DNA from: Phialemonium atrogriseum
Lineage: Eukaryota; Ascomycota; Sordariomycetes; Cephalothecales; Cephalothecaceae
Assembly: GCF_030411735.1 (NCBI RefSeq)
Contig: NW_026848139.1
Coordinates: forward strand, 372,001-436,000
Direction: 5' to 3'
DNA length: 64,000 bases
Shown here in pieces: positions 20,901 to 31,930 of the stretch. The notes under the pieces were generated by a model, which was given only the letters and a program-made list of their open reading frames with translations, had not been told where the DNA came from and searched no databases. Both the position numbers and the translations under genes were made by a program. Each line of letters begins with the position of its first letter. Within the stretch, counting starts at the first letter, position 1.

Positions 20901-22833
20901 GTAACTCCCCCATCTCCCCTTGTCTTTTCACACCCCCACCCTCCCCACTTTTGCTTCCTCCACTGGCTGCGAAATCCCGCGCGTCAAATTGGGAAGTGCT
21001 CATACTGTCATTTAGTACGTCGTAACTGAGCCGAAGCTGACCAAGGGATCAACAGTGATGGGTAAGCGCCAAGTTGAATTCAAAAGTGTTGGGAGTTTGC
21101 CATGTCCAAATCTATTATCAAATGTAGTGTCCCGAGACAATCAGGGCCTTTTCGTGTTTGTTCTCCCTGCTGTATCACGTCTCCAATAATATTTCATTGT
21201 CACAATTCGAGGGATCTGTAAAGTCCCCTTTCTCCTGCCGCGCTTTTTTTTTGTCTATTGGAAAGGGGGAGCGTTGTTATGGGGTTGATCTCCGTGTTAG
21301 GATAATTAGGGAGGGGCAGGCTGCATAACAAACCCGTGCCATAGCTATAAAGACTGTATTGTTTTCTCGTCCTGTTGTCCTGTTGTCGCTTGAAAACAGG
21401 TTGTCTTTCTGCCTTGACAAGACAATCAAATGTCGTTATGATAAACTTTTTTTTTTGGGGGGGGTTTTTTTTTTTGACTTTCGGTTAATACCATACCCAG
21501 CCCTATAGTTCGGTATGGCCCATCCACCGATCTGATGGATCCAAATTTTGCCTGGAATAGACAGGAGTTGGGCTTGGCATGCTGAGGCCTGGTTGGACCC
21601 TGACCCGGTCATTGTCGCCGTCGGCTCCAAGACACGATGCAGCCTAGAATTTGTCGGCCCCGGTGATAAAACAAGGAGGGAAGGATATGATAACAATAAT
21701 AAGAATGAATGCAAGGAGACTCGGGGCAATTATGTCGCCCACAGGGCAAAATTCAAATTTTCTGGTTGGTGGTCTGTAGTTCGGAAATCGGGAATGCGGG
21801 ACATCAGCTTGAAGAGTTGCCGGTGATCTTTGCGGCCGGGGCCCACTCTCCGTAATCCGTATATGCCCAGGCTTCGGGCCTCGGCTTCCATCCCCACCGG
21901 ACTGAGCCCCCGGTACAGCCCCGAGGTACGAGAAGGGGAAAAAAAAACCTAATCCATCAAGCCACTTATGTTTGGCAGGTGGCAGCAACGCTCTGAATAG
22001 CTACACCTGGGCGATTTGAGGGAAAGAGCCTTTGCGGGACCGCAAGCGTAGCAAAAGTGATGAGTTTGAAGTCGGTTGAATAGTCGTTGATTTGACGTCT
22101 TCACGCCAATCCTGCATTTAGACAGGTCGATAAGAAGAGTAAAGGCATGGGAAGTACGATGTAGAATGCCTATGTAAGAAATGGAACTCATCCCACTGTA
22201 CCTGCGTGGCAAATAGTCACGAGGGCCTCTTCAGATTCTCTGTTGACAGCCGTGATTACCGACATCGTGATTGGATGTGGCTATATGGGGTCCCCCACAG
22301 TAAAGGCCCAGACCGCCCTCGGCCACAACTTAGAACTCAGGACTCAGTCCTGGACAAAGGAAAATCTCCACAGAGGTAACAGTTTCCGTGAATGATTCTA
22401 GTGATTCCAACTGGACTGGCGTAAACAAAAGAAAGAGAAACTACCCTGATACTGAGTTGGAATTGGGGTTATCACAAGGAAACCGGCGGTGCACGTGGGT
22501 ATTTAGAAGGTAAAGCCAAGACGCCTGGGGGGCTCTGGATGTCGCCCCGATATCGCGGCAATAAGTAACCTGGTCCGAGCTTTTAGCAAATGTGTGGGGT
22601 ATGCGAGCCCAAATTTTTTGACTCACTCGCCTCCCAAAACCGGAGTCTCACTTGAACCTTCGAACCGATTTGCGCAACCCTTCCCTCACTTCAGATGCCT
22701 TGATGAATCAGACAAAACACCTTCAATTTTTTTGCTAGGTAGCGGGAATCCCTTCGGTCCTGAACTCTGCCGTACCTTTCTACTTCTATTCTTCCGTCTT
22801 CCGTGGCCGTTAGGGCTCTCTGTTCACCCCACG
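20901..22833. other. Intergenic: acetolactate synthase upstream region
   Basis: This 1.9-kb stretch holds a homopolymer T/G/T tract at about 21449-21475 and, near its right end, a TGACTCA element. No gene with a convincing structure is seen. Confidence 0.55.
22619..22625 (+). promoter_or_regulatory. Gcn4/CPC1-type TGACTCA element upstream of acetolactate synthase
   Basis: A perfect TGACTCA lies 209 bp upstream of the predicted start codon of a branched-chain amino acid gene, a classical general-control target. Binding is inferred. Confidence 0.55.
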
Positions 22834-25202
22834 ATGCTTCGATCCGGCCAGACAACTCGGGCTTTGAAGAAGGCCCTAGCCCAGCCTCCATCATGCTGCG
22901 TTCGCTCCTTTACAACCTCCACAGCCGCTTCAGCCATCACGGCTACACGTAGGGGCCCTTCGAATATCAGGAATCAGAGCACTTCTGCGACTGCAAAGTC
23001 CCCCGCTCCGTATGTCGCCTCGCTGCGAGACCCCTCACCGATCACGGTGACTCATGGAGAATATGAAGCGACTGACACAATTCCTCGACGCAGTAATGTT
23101 CGAGCCAACCCAAGCCCGGCATTCAATTCCGCAGAGACGAAGAGCAGGAATCATGTCGAGCCCCTTGTCAACCCTCGCCAGAGCGACATGGACGAGTCGT
23201 ACGTTCACCGCCATTGTTTCCTAGCCTCTTCCGCCCGTCGAATCTGCCGACTAACAAGTGCTTCTTTCCCAGGTTCATTGGCAAGACCGGAGGAGAGATA
23301 TTTCACGAAATGATGCTGAGACAAGGCGTTAAGCATGTCTGTATGTCAATTCTGCCCTCTGCCTGTCCCCGGCACCCAAACTTACGTTCGCAGTTGGCTA
23401 CCCCGGCGGCGCCATCCTCCCGGTGTTCGATGCCATTTATAACTCGAAACACTTCCAATTCATCCTCCCAAAGCATGAACAAGGAGCCGGCCACATGGCC
23501 GAAGGCTACGCGCGAGTGTCGGGCAAACCTGGCGTTGTCTTGGTGACATCTGGCCCTGGTGCTACCAACGTCGTGACACCAATGGCTGATGCCTTGGCTG
23601 ATGGCATACCAATGGTTGTCTTCTCCGGCCAGGTTGTCACATCTGCCATTGGGAGCGACGCTTTCCAGGAAGCCGATGTGATCGGAATCTCGCGAGCCTG
23701 CACAAAGTGGAACGTCATGGTGAAGAGCGTTGCCGAGCTGCCGAAGAGAATCAACGAGGCCTTCGAAATTGCCACCAGCGGTAGGCCCGGACCCGTCCTT
23801 GTCGATCTGCCCAAGGACATCACAGCTGGTGTCCTCAGGAGAGCCATCCCGACTGAGTCGACCCTACCGCCGCTGCCTAGTGCTGCCTCCCGCGCAGTTC
23901 TTGAGTTGAACAAGAAACAGCTGGATGCTTCCATCCGCCGCGTTGCCCGCCTTGTTAACATGGCCAAGCAGCCCGTCATCTACGCCGGCCATGGAGTGAT
24001 CTGCTCCGAGGGTGGCTCTGAACTGCTCAGGACCCTCGCGGAAAAGGCATCCATCCCTGTGACAACATCCCTGCACGGCCTCGGCGCCTTCGATGAGCTG
24101 GACGAGAAGGCTCTCCATATGCTTGGGATGCACGGGTCGGCCTACGCCAACATGTCGATGCAAGAAGCCGACCTCATCATTGCCCTCGGGGGAAGATTTG
24201 ATGATCGCGTGACCGGTCTTATCTCCAAATTCGCGCCAGCGGCCAAGAAGGCAGCTGCCGAGGGCAGGGGAGGCATTGTTCACTTCGAGATCATGCCGAA
24301 GAATATCAACAAGGTCGTCCAGGCGACTGAAGCCGTCGAGGGCGATGTTGGCTCCAGTCTGCGCCTCCTCCTGCCCATGGTCGAGGAGAGAAGCATTTCG
24401 GATCGCCAAGGATGGTTCGACCAGATCCGGGCCTGGAAGGCCAAATGGCCACTTTCAGATTACGAGCGAGCTGAGCGTTCGGGCCTGATCAAGCCTCAGA
24501 CCATGATCGAGGAATTGAGCAATTTGACCGCCGACCGGAAAGAGACGACCATCATCTCCACAGGAGTCGGACAACATCAGATGTGGGCGGCCCAACATTT
24601 CCGTTGGCGGTTCCCTCGCACCATGGTTACATCCGGCGGTCTCGGAACAATGGGCTACGGCCTTCCCGCCGCGATCGGTGCCAAGGTGGCACGCCCGGAC
24701 GCTCTGGTCATCGACATCGACGGCGATGCCTCCTTCAATATGACTCTAACGGAGCTCTCCACGGCGGCGCAGTTCAACATCGGGATCAAGGTTATCGTCC
24801 TCAACAACGAGGAGCAGGGCATGGTCACCCAATGGCAAAACCTGTTCTATGAGGACCGATACTCGCATACTCACCAGCAGAACCCGGATTTCATGAAGCT
24901 GTCGGACGCCATGGGGGTCCAGCATCGACGCGTGTCCAAGCCGGATGAGCTTGTCGACAGCTTGAAGTGGCTGATTGACAGCGAAGGTCCGGCGTTGTTG
25001 GAGGTCGTGACAGACAAGAAGGTGCCTGTTCTACCTATGGTTCCTGGAGGCTCTGCTCTGCACGAGTTCATCACGTGGGATGGCAGTAAGTTTTGAGACT
25101 TGGTTCCCATATGACAAACGGACAAAGCTAACACACTGGATAGAAAAAGATCTGGAGCGACGAGAGCTGATGAGAACGCGCACCGGCGGCATACACAGCT
25201 GA
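22834..25202 (+). CDS. ILV2: Acetolactate synthase (acetohydroxyacid synthase), catalytic subunit, mitochondrial
   Basis: This ThDP- and FAD-dependent enzyme makes acetolactate or acetohydroxybutyrate in the valine, isoleucine and leucine pathway, in mitochondria. Four exons (22834-23198, 23273-23340, 23394-25085, 25144-25202) give 727 residues. The N-terminus, starting MLRSGQTTRALKKALAQ, is basic and Ser/Thr-rich, as a mitochondrial presequence. The core starts at FIGKTGGEIFHEMMLRQG. Both splice joins restore conserved text: DMDES/FIGKTGG and KHV/FGYPGGAILPVFDA. The catalytic glutamate lies in LPKHEQGAGHMAEGYAR. VTSGPGATN is present. The ThDP-binding block GDASFNMTLTELSTAAQFN is followed by LNNEEQGMVTQWQNLFYEDR. 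The last exon adds KKDLERRELMRTRTGGIHS. The TGACTCA box upstream fits amino acid general control. The model looks complete, slightly long because of its N-terminus. Confidence 0.97.
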
Positions 25203-26117
25203 GTTTGGTCTTGGTTTTTGTTGGCTTTTTCCTGCGGATAATTTATTCACAAGCTGTGTGTTCTTGCTCTGGCATTCTATCCTACTTTAATCGGCATATA
25301 CCACGGGCTTGTCGCCTCATCGAGACTTCTCCCTCGGAGGCCGAGGCGCTCTTCCCGCTACTGGAGATCCAAAAAAAAAAAAAAGTTCTTTCATGGGCTT
25401 GTCATTTTGTTTTTTGGCCCGCATTGCGAGGCATGCATGCCAATGGTGCTTTTCTGGAGACGGAGGAGAGAAAATATCAAAATTGTGGGCGTATCTGAGC
25501 CTGTACATCCTGTTCGGCCTTGCTACTGCATCTGTCCGCCGTGACTGGGTGGTCTCGGTGGGCTATATATATTACGGAATGAGACGGTATTTACACTGAA
25601 CTTCTGCAGGACAGTTGCTCTTTGATGACGAGCCTTCTCCGTCCCTTGATTTCCCTTAAACTCAAGATCACCACTGGTCCTGGAAGACGGGCAGAACGAG
25701 ACAGGTCCGGCTAGTTTCATTACTTCCCGGTCCTTCAGCTCAAGTTCGTGGTTGTCTTCCTGCCAAGAGGTCATGCTGCACGTCTTGGGAGTGATATATT
25801 CCGGTTACGTTGTTATCTACGAGGAACAGCAGTCTTCACACTTCGACGACGGTATTGCACCTTTACCAGCGCCGGTTTGAGCAGCATATACACGCGCATT
25901 ATCCACACAGAGAACAAGCCTTGTGCAACCATTGCTGTTCTGGGCTATGATCGTGCTGGAACTCAGCGACGGGAGGCTCTTGCATTGGATATCGGATGCT
26001 TGTCTGGCCGTCCCAGCTTCCTTCCCCATTTGCTAGTCCTGACTACACATTGAAGACCCCATGATCACATCTCCCCGCGGTCCGTCCATGTTCCAGGGAA
26101 GCTTATTTTTTGGAAGC
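25203..26117. other. Intergenic, between convergent ILV2 and metallothionein
   Basis: About 915 bases hold the 3' regions of ILV2 and of the metallothionein. Open frames here are short and featureless. Confidence 0.5.
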
Positions 26118-26126
26118 TTATTTTTT
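26097..26126 (+). repeat. 15-bp perfect tandem duplication over the last exon of the metallothionein gene
   Basis: GGAAGCTTATTTTTT occurs twice back to back at 26097-26111 and 26112-26126. The right-hand copy ends exactly at the splice acceptor, so the duplicated unit carries the terminal AAA AAA TAA; the second AAAAAATAA lies in the 3' UTR. Confidence 0.95.
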
Positions 26127-26280
26127 CTGAAATCAACGGTTAGCTTTGAGCCTGCGGTGCGACCGGGGGCGGGGCGGGGGCTGGAGGGTGGGGAATACGA
26201 ACGGGGCAGTTGGGACAGGTGCACTTGGCGGGGTCGCAGTTGCACACTCCGGTGGTGGCACATCCGCAGTCGTCGGCCAT
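26118..26280 (-). CDS. Copper metallothionein, 28 residues, two exons
   Basis: This minigene encodes a tiny Cys-rich metal-binding protein. Exon 1 (26203-26280) reads MADDCGCATTGVCNCDPAKC then TCPNCP; exon 2 (26118-26126) adds Lys-Lys and the stop. The intron (26127-26202) has a GTTCGT donor, a GCTAAC branch site and a TTTCAG acceptor. The seven cysteines follow C-x-C-x5-C-x-C-x4-C-x-C-x2-C. This is the arrangement of the Neurospora crassa copper metallothionein, differing by one residue in the third spacer; that protein is also about 26 residues long. It presumably chelates Cu(I) in the cytosol. If the intron were retained, translation would continue into a Pro-rich 46-residue form. A TATA box lies about 155 bp upstream of the ATG. 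The stop codon lies inside a 15-bp tandem duplication. It is too short for routine gene finding. Confidence 0.9.
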
Positions 26281-27713
26281 TGCGATGCTTTTTTGATGGG
26301 TTTCGCGGTGAGGTTGTTCCTGGTGTTGAGGAGCGGGATTGGTATCTGGAATGTGCGTCTTTTGTTCGGCTTTCGTGGATGGCTTTGATGTCTGGGTATT
26401 GAGAAGGCAGGAGAGAGGAGCAGAGGCGAAAGCTTATATAGGGGGAGGGAGGTTTACGTCGTGGCGAATGACGTTGTTAACTCGTCAGAATGTGGGGAAC
26501 AAGAGTACGAAGTAAGGCCCCCAGCACGTCCCTGCATCGAGGAAAGGTAGCAGAAGTCACAAGCCAAACAGAGGGACTTGCTCGGTCGGAACTTCCCTAG
26601 AGCTGTGTTTCAAGTGGAAGATAGTAGTCTGCCCCGGGTACGAAGCACTGCGTTGTGAAGGGCTGCCCCTGAGTGCGTCTGAGCGCTCCCCAGGGGGGTT
26701 GCTTAGACAACAACTATTTCTCCGGGTAGAAAGTGGATGTGTCTGACGAGACCACTCCCCTCGGGGGCACGGCGCAGGGCAGAGAGGGCCATGTCTCCTG
26801 GTCATTTGCAAAAGACCTTCGACTGCGAAGCAAACAAGGCTGGCTTCTGGAAGCCTACCTAGCTGGGCCCCATCTCGTCCCCGCAGGTACCGTGCATTAG
26901 CCCTAAGCACCCTAAGTGCGGCGTGTGATTCTCAACTGCTGGTATTGTGACGAAACTAGCAAGACGGAGAGAGCCGACAACAATGTTGATGTACAATGTA
27001 GGTAGTCGATGGTCGTTGATGATGGTTGTTGACAACACGTGAGCCTCCAAATTCCACCTCCTAGATCGGGCTCATGCGTATAGGTACGACTTGGTTTATT
27101 ATATGCATTTCCCCACTTAACGAACTCTCACCAATTGAGTTTCCAAGAATACCTGGCACGAGCCACTTCTCCCCCATTTTAACCATTAAACCCAGACCCG
27201 GGCTGCCGGGCAAGTGAACACCGAGGGAGAGCAGGGGTGTGTTGGTGTGACGTGACACCGGACGGCCTTAACGGCGCTTCTCCAGGTGGGACAAACGACC
27301 ATCTCCAGCAGGTGGGGGTGGATAAATGATAAGATCAGGTCGCACCCGATTGAGATAAATTTCTGATGCAGAACCTACGGCTTATCGGGCTTGATTGAAT
27401 GCTTCTGGCTTCTAGCGAACTGCTTTCTCGATTTTAGTGCTTCTTTCACTCTGTGTCCCATCTGCCAACTCCCATCCAGGCTTGGGTACCTAAGGTTCAG
27501 GTCATCTGTCGGTGATCCTTGTTTCCAAACTAAACTCTGAGCTTCACTTTGTGTGGGGGAAAGAGTGCGGGGCACAACGTATATCCTACTGCTATATGCG
27601 TATTCTGGGCACTCAACCATATGAGCTTTGGTGATACTCAGCAGTAAACGATCCCGGAGCAGCTCCAATCCCAGTGCGAAACTCGCCTGTCGAACGTCCC
27701 ACCAGTTGTCAAG
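26281..27713. other. Divergent promoter region: metallothionein and galactokinase
   Basis: About 1.4 kb without a credible gene. It carries the metallothionein TATA box and the galactokinase 5' region. Confidence 0.55.
26434..26440 (-). promoter_or_regulatory. TATA box of the metallothionein gene
   Basis: TATATAA on the minus strand, within CCTATATAAGC, lies about 155 bp upstream of the metallothionein ATG and fits a strongly inducible small gene with a 5' UTR of roughly 120 bases. Confidence 0.6.
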
Positions 27714-29367
27714 ATGGCTGGACCTGTCCCATACGCCCGTTCGCTGCAGGACATCTACAACCAAGATGCCCTTGCGTCGCAAGGCGTGCGATGGAACCAC
27801 CTACTATCCAGGTTCCAGTCCATCTACGGCCACCAAGCCGACTTCGTGTCGAGGTCTCCGGGCCGCGTGAACATCATCGGCGAGCACATCGACTACTCTC
27901 TGTACTCGGTGCTGCCTATGGCCATCACTGCCGATGCCCTCCTCGCCGTCTCGACCGACACCAAGCCGACCAAGGAGAGCGCTTTCAAGGTCCAGATTGC
28001 CAATGTGCAGGATGCCAAATTCCCGTCTCACGAGTTCGAAATCCCCTACGATGCCGTGGACATCGATGCCACTGTGCATGAGTGGACGAACTACTTCAAG
28101 TCCGGCCTGCGCGGCGCCCTGGAGCTGCTGAGGAGGAAGCACGGTGCAGACTTCAAGCTTAAGAGCATGCAGATCCTCATGGATGGCACCGTCCCCGCCG
28201 GCGGAGGTTTGAGCTCAAGTGCCGCCTTTGTCAGCGCAAGTGCGCTGGCCGTCATGATCGCCAATGGCGAGACGGAGGTGGACAAAACCGAGCTGACGGA
28301 GCTCGCCATCGTCAGCGAGAGAGCCGTGGGTGTCAATTCTGGAGGGTAAGGAGCCCCAAACCCCATTTTTATGTCCAAGTTGTTGAAGTTGGCCTAACCT
28401 AATTGTGTTCTTCAGAATGGACCAGTCCGCCTCCGTTTTCTCAGAGCGTGGCTCTGCCCTATTCGTCTCCTTCTCCCCGAAGCTCACCGCGCGGCCGGTC
28501 TACTTCCCCAAGACCGATCCCGAACTCACCTTCCTCATTGCCCAGTCCTTCGTTGCGGCCGACAAGCACGTCACCGGGCCGATCCACTACAACCTGCGGG
28601 TGGTGGAGTGCAGCCTCGCCGCCGCCTACCTCAACGCCGTCCTAAACCCGCCTGGCACACAGCTCCCAGGCGATTCTGCACCGCTCGGCATCAGCCTCCA
28701 CGGCTTCCACGAGACGTACTTCGCCCTCCAGGAGCACTCCTCCGCGACGACGGCCCGCAAGACCGAGTCCGAGCAGCTGGAGGAGCTCGTCCGCCTGGCC
28801 GAGCAGACACTGACCAAGGAAGAAGGCTATACGCGCGAGGAGATCGCCGCCGCCCTCAACATCAGCGTCGACGAGCTGGACGCCCGCTTCACCTCTCGCT
28901 TCCCCGTGCGCGCCTCGCGCTTCAAGCTGCGCCAGCGCGCCCAGCACGTCTTCGGCGAGGCGCTGCGCGTCCTGCGGTTCCTCGACCAGCTCGAGGGCGG
29001 CCACGGCGGCGCGTCGGCCGGCGGCGGCGGTACAGCCGAGTACAACGCGCGGCTCGGCGCCCTGCTCAACGACACGCAGGACTCGTGCCGCGACGCCTAC
29101 GAGTGCAGCTGCCCCGAGATCGACGAGCTGTGCGCCATCGCCCGGCGCGCCGGCAGCTACGGCAGCCGCCTGACGGGCGCCGGCTGGGGCGGGTGCAGCG
29201 TGCACCTCGTGCCGGCCGACAGGGTCGCCGCCGTCAGAGAGGCTTGGGCGGCCGAGTACTACGCCAAGATGGACCTGACCGATGAGCAGAAGGAGGCCGC
29301 CGTCGTGGTGAGCCGCCCCGGGAACGGGAGCGCCGTGTATCTTGTCGGCGAGGGCGATTTGGCTTGA
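27714..29367 (+). CDS. GAL1: Galactokinase
   Basis: This enzyme phosphorylates galactose with ATP in the first committed step of the Leloir pathway, in the cytosol. Two exons (27714-28345, 28416-29367) give 527 residues, the length of fungal galactokinases. The intron splits the GG codon pair of VNSGG/MDQSASVF and has a GTAAGG donor and a CTAAC...TTCAG end. The signature SRSPGRVNIIGEHIDYSLYS (residues about 46-65) binds galactose and ATP. The GHMP motif TVPAGGGLSSSAAF and the C-terminal GSRLTGAGWGGCSVHLV are intact. A Gly/Ala-rich low-complexity insert (GGHGGASAGGGG) lies near residue 425. Third positions are strongly GC-rich in exon 2, which explains several spurious open frames on both strands. 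Confidence 0.97.
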
Positions 29368-29747
29368 AATATCTCGGATACTCTGCTTTCCTTCTTGACA
29401 TTGGTTGGATCAAGGGTTTTCTGTCACGGCATAGCTAGGTGCGGGGGGAATCCTCTTACGCCGGAAGCGTGTGCTGCTTGGGTTATCTTTGCCACGATAT
29501 AGAAAGTAGGAAGGAGGTTTGCCATTTTCTGGATAAAGGGAACTCAATCCTCCCAGTCGAACGTGCCTGTGTCTGTGCCTGTCCAAGCCTCCTTGCTGGT
29601 CCACTGCCAAAAACGCCATAGCTCATGCCATCTATGTATGTCTGCTATTTGTACAATCGGTCATCAGGCTGTTCTAGCCACCCTCCCTCTCCTTCTCTTC
29701 TCTTGCCTCGTATTGCTCTCCGCAACAGGCATGCTCAAGGTGCCAGG
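29368..29747. other. Intergenic between convergent galactokinase and RING-CH genes
   Basis: About 380 bases hold both 3' UTRs; no other feature is seen. Confidence 0.6.
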
Positions 29748-31341
29748 CTACCTCCGCTTCTCGACATTCCTCACCTTCCGGTTCTGCTTCACCTGCACGC
29801 GCCGGTATTTCGCGTACAAGACAAATGCATCTTTCAGCACGACGTACAGGCAGCCTCCCGCCAGGCTACGCCCCCAGCGCTCCTGCAGGAGCCCCGTAGG
29901 CCTTCCCCAGGCTGGTCGAGTCACCAAGTTGCGCGGGAGGGTCAGGCGGAGGAGCTCGCCCATGCCGAAGCAGATCGAAGGGTAGAGGAGCGATGTCACG
30001 ATGTTGTTGACGATGTCTGTCAGGGTTGTGTTTGCCCGGTTATCCTCAGCTGCTGGGGCCTGGTCCTGGTTATTCTGGGCCTGGTCTTGCGCCGCCTGAC
30101 CTTGTGGTGGGTTCTGAGCCTGGCCCTGCTCTGGCTGAGGTGGTGGTCCAGCTTCGCCGTCCGCTTCCACCACTTCCCGCTCGATAGCCTCCTGTGCAGC
30201 GAGCTCCTCATCGCGCAGCTCATCCATGGCATCGATCACGACTTGCCGCTCGAGTGCCATCAATTCGGCCTCGATTTCGGCCTCGTCGGCCTCGTCGAGC
30301 TCGTCGCCATTTCCGCCTCCCACGCGGACTTCGGCCTCTAGGACAATCTCGTCCTCGCCGAACAGACCGACAACGGCCTGGCCGAGGCCCCAGACTGTCG
30401 CCCAGAGGCCTTCGTCCCGCTCCTGAGCCTGTCCCTCAGGCTGAGCGTGCCCCGCGGCTCCGCGATGTCCCGCTGGCTGCTGCTGCTCTTCCTCAGCCGG
30501 CCTGCCCCGTAACGCCCGGTTCATACGCTTCTCGAACGAGCCGAAGAATTCGTAATAGATGTTGGAGTACGTAAACTGGAGGAATGGGAATAGGGTCATG
30601 GCCCATGCGGGCGACGGCGGCCAAGTGGGCATCTCGTCTCTAGCAACGAGGATCACGCCTGACTGGTTGGCTAGTTCAGCACAGAGTAGACTCAATCAGT
30701 AGGGGGGAAGATCCTACCAAAAGCGACGACGGTATCATCACCAAGTTCCCAAGCGGCTGCAGGGCCCGACATATCGTCAGCACCGGCCCGACGAGGGACA
30801 AGACCCAGATCTTGGCATTCAGCTTCCAGAACGGCATCCACCGCCACAGGGGCACGTCCGCCCGGCGGCCCGCCAAGGTGTGCAGACCCAGCCACCTGGA
30901 GGTGGCCTCGCGGCCGGCGAAGATGTGCGTGGCGGTCAGGCCGTACCAGCCGGAGCCGGCGATGCCGCCGCTCAGGACCAGGGCCAGCAGGATCAGGGGC
31001 GACGAGCGGCTATAGGCGCGGTGCAGGCGGTCGCGCAGGTGGACGACCGGGTCGTACGGCTCGTCGACGCGGATGCGGGCGTTGCAGGCCGGGCAGCGCA
31101 GGCCGTTCTTGGGCCGCGACGTCGACTGCTCCGTCTCGGCCACCCAGCGGAGCATGCATTCCTCGTGGGCCTCGAGCGTGCACGGGCACGGGTTCACCCA
31201 GCTCGCGTCGGGGGTTTCCGAGTCGTTGAGCAGGCAGATGAAGCATACGTGCTGCGTCCCCGAGGCAATCGGTCCAGGAGCCAGGGCTGTGGAGCTCCTG
31301 GATAGCCGGGGTGTCGCCGAGGGAGCTACCTCGGAGTCCAT
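29748..31341 (-). CDS. RING-CH (MARCH-type) membrane E3 ubiquitin ligase
   Basis: Two exons (30718-31341, 29748-30662) give 512 residues. A RING-CH finger occupies about 30-80: HVCFICLLNDSETPDASWV, NPCPCTLEAHEECMLRWV and LRCPACNARIRV provide the C4HC3 metal ligands. Hydrophobic segments follow (SSPLILLALVLSGGIAGSGWY; IWVLSLVGPVLTICRAL), so the protein is probably membrane-embedded with the finger in the cytosol. The join across the intron (GTAGGA donor, CCAG acceptor, phase 0) reads IPSSLL/SGVILVARDEM. The second exon carries more membrane-like segments, a Gln/Glu-rich acidic insert (about 290-410) and a basic C-terminus (YRRVQVKQNRKVRNVEKRR). The architecture resembles mitochondrial or ER MARCH-type ligases; the target and organelle cannot be told from sequence. 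It shares a 590-bp divergent promoter with SGT2. Confidence 0.88.
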
Positions 31342-31930
31342 GGTAACGGGCGATTCTTTTGGAATAGGCGGTAGAAACCAAGGAAGGGTAGGCGGTATTG
31401 GAGTCGTGAACGCCGCCGTTTATCGATGGGATAATGGTATGAAAGGCAAGCGATCGAAACGGTTCTCGAGGCTGTAGAGCTTTTGTGTTAATAAAGCGCA
31501 TTGTGAGAAGCGGTTCGTGGCCATAGGATCCTTACATCCTAGGGATAATGTGCCTCCAGTGGTTATCACTACTTTCTAACAGTCTCTTTGAAGGGAGACC
31601 AAACCCCGCTGGGCGTTGTTGCAAGAGGCACGGCCAAGTTCAACAAACGCTGCCCGGCCTTGAAGCTGCCTTGTGTGACATCAACAGGTGATGGTATCTG
31701 CCCCACTTTGTGTGGCTGGAGCCTTTGGCCCATTTTAACTAGTATGTGGCGCAGGAGCCTTGGAAGTTTGGGTCGGTGGGGCCGAGTCGCTCTATTGAAT
31801 TCCATGTGAATCGGGGTCGAAGCCCGACCCCACGCCCTCTCTTTCATACCTATCTATCCCCATCTTTCCGACGAACTGTGGTCTTGGGACGAGTAAATAT
31901 CTACTCTCCGGTCACACCAAGTCATTCACA
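31342..31930. other. Divergent promoter between RING-CH ligase and SGT2
   Basis: About 590 bases; no specific element recognised. Confidence 0.55.
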
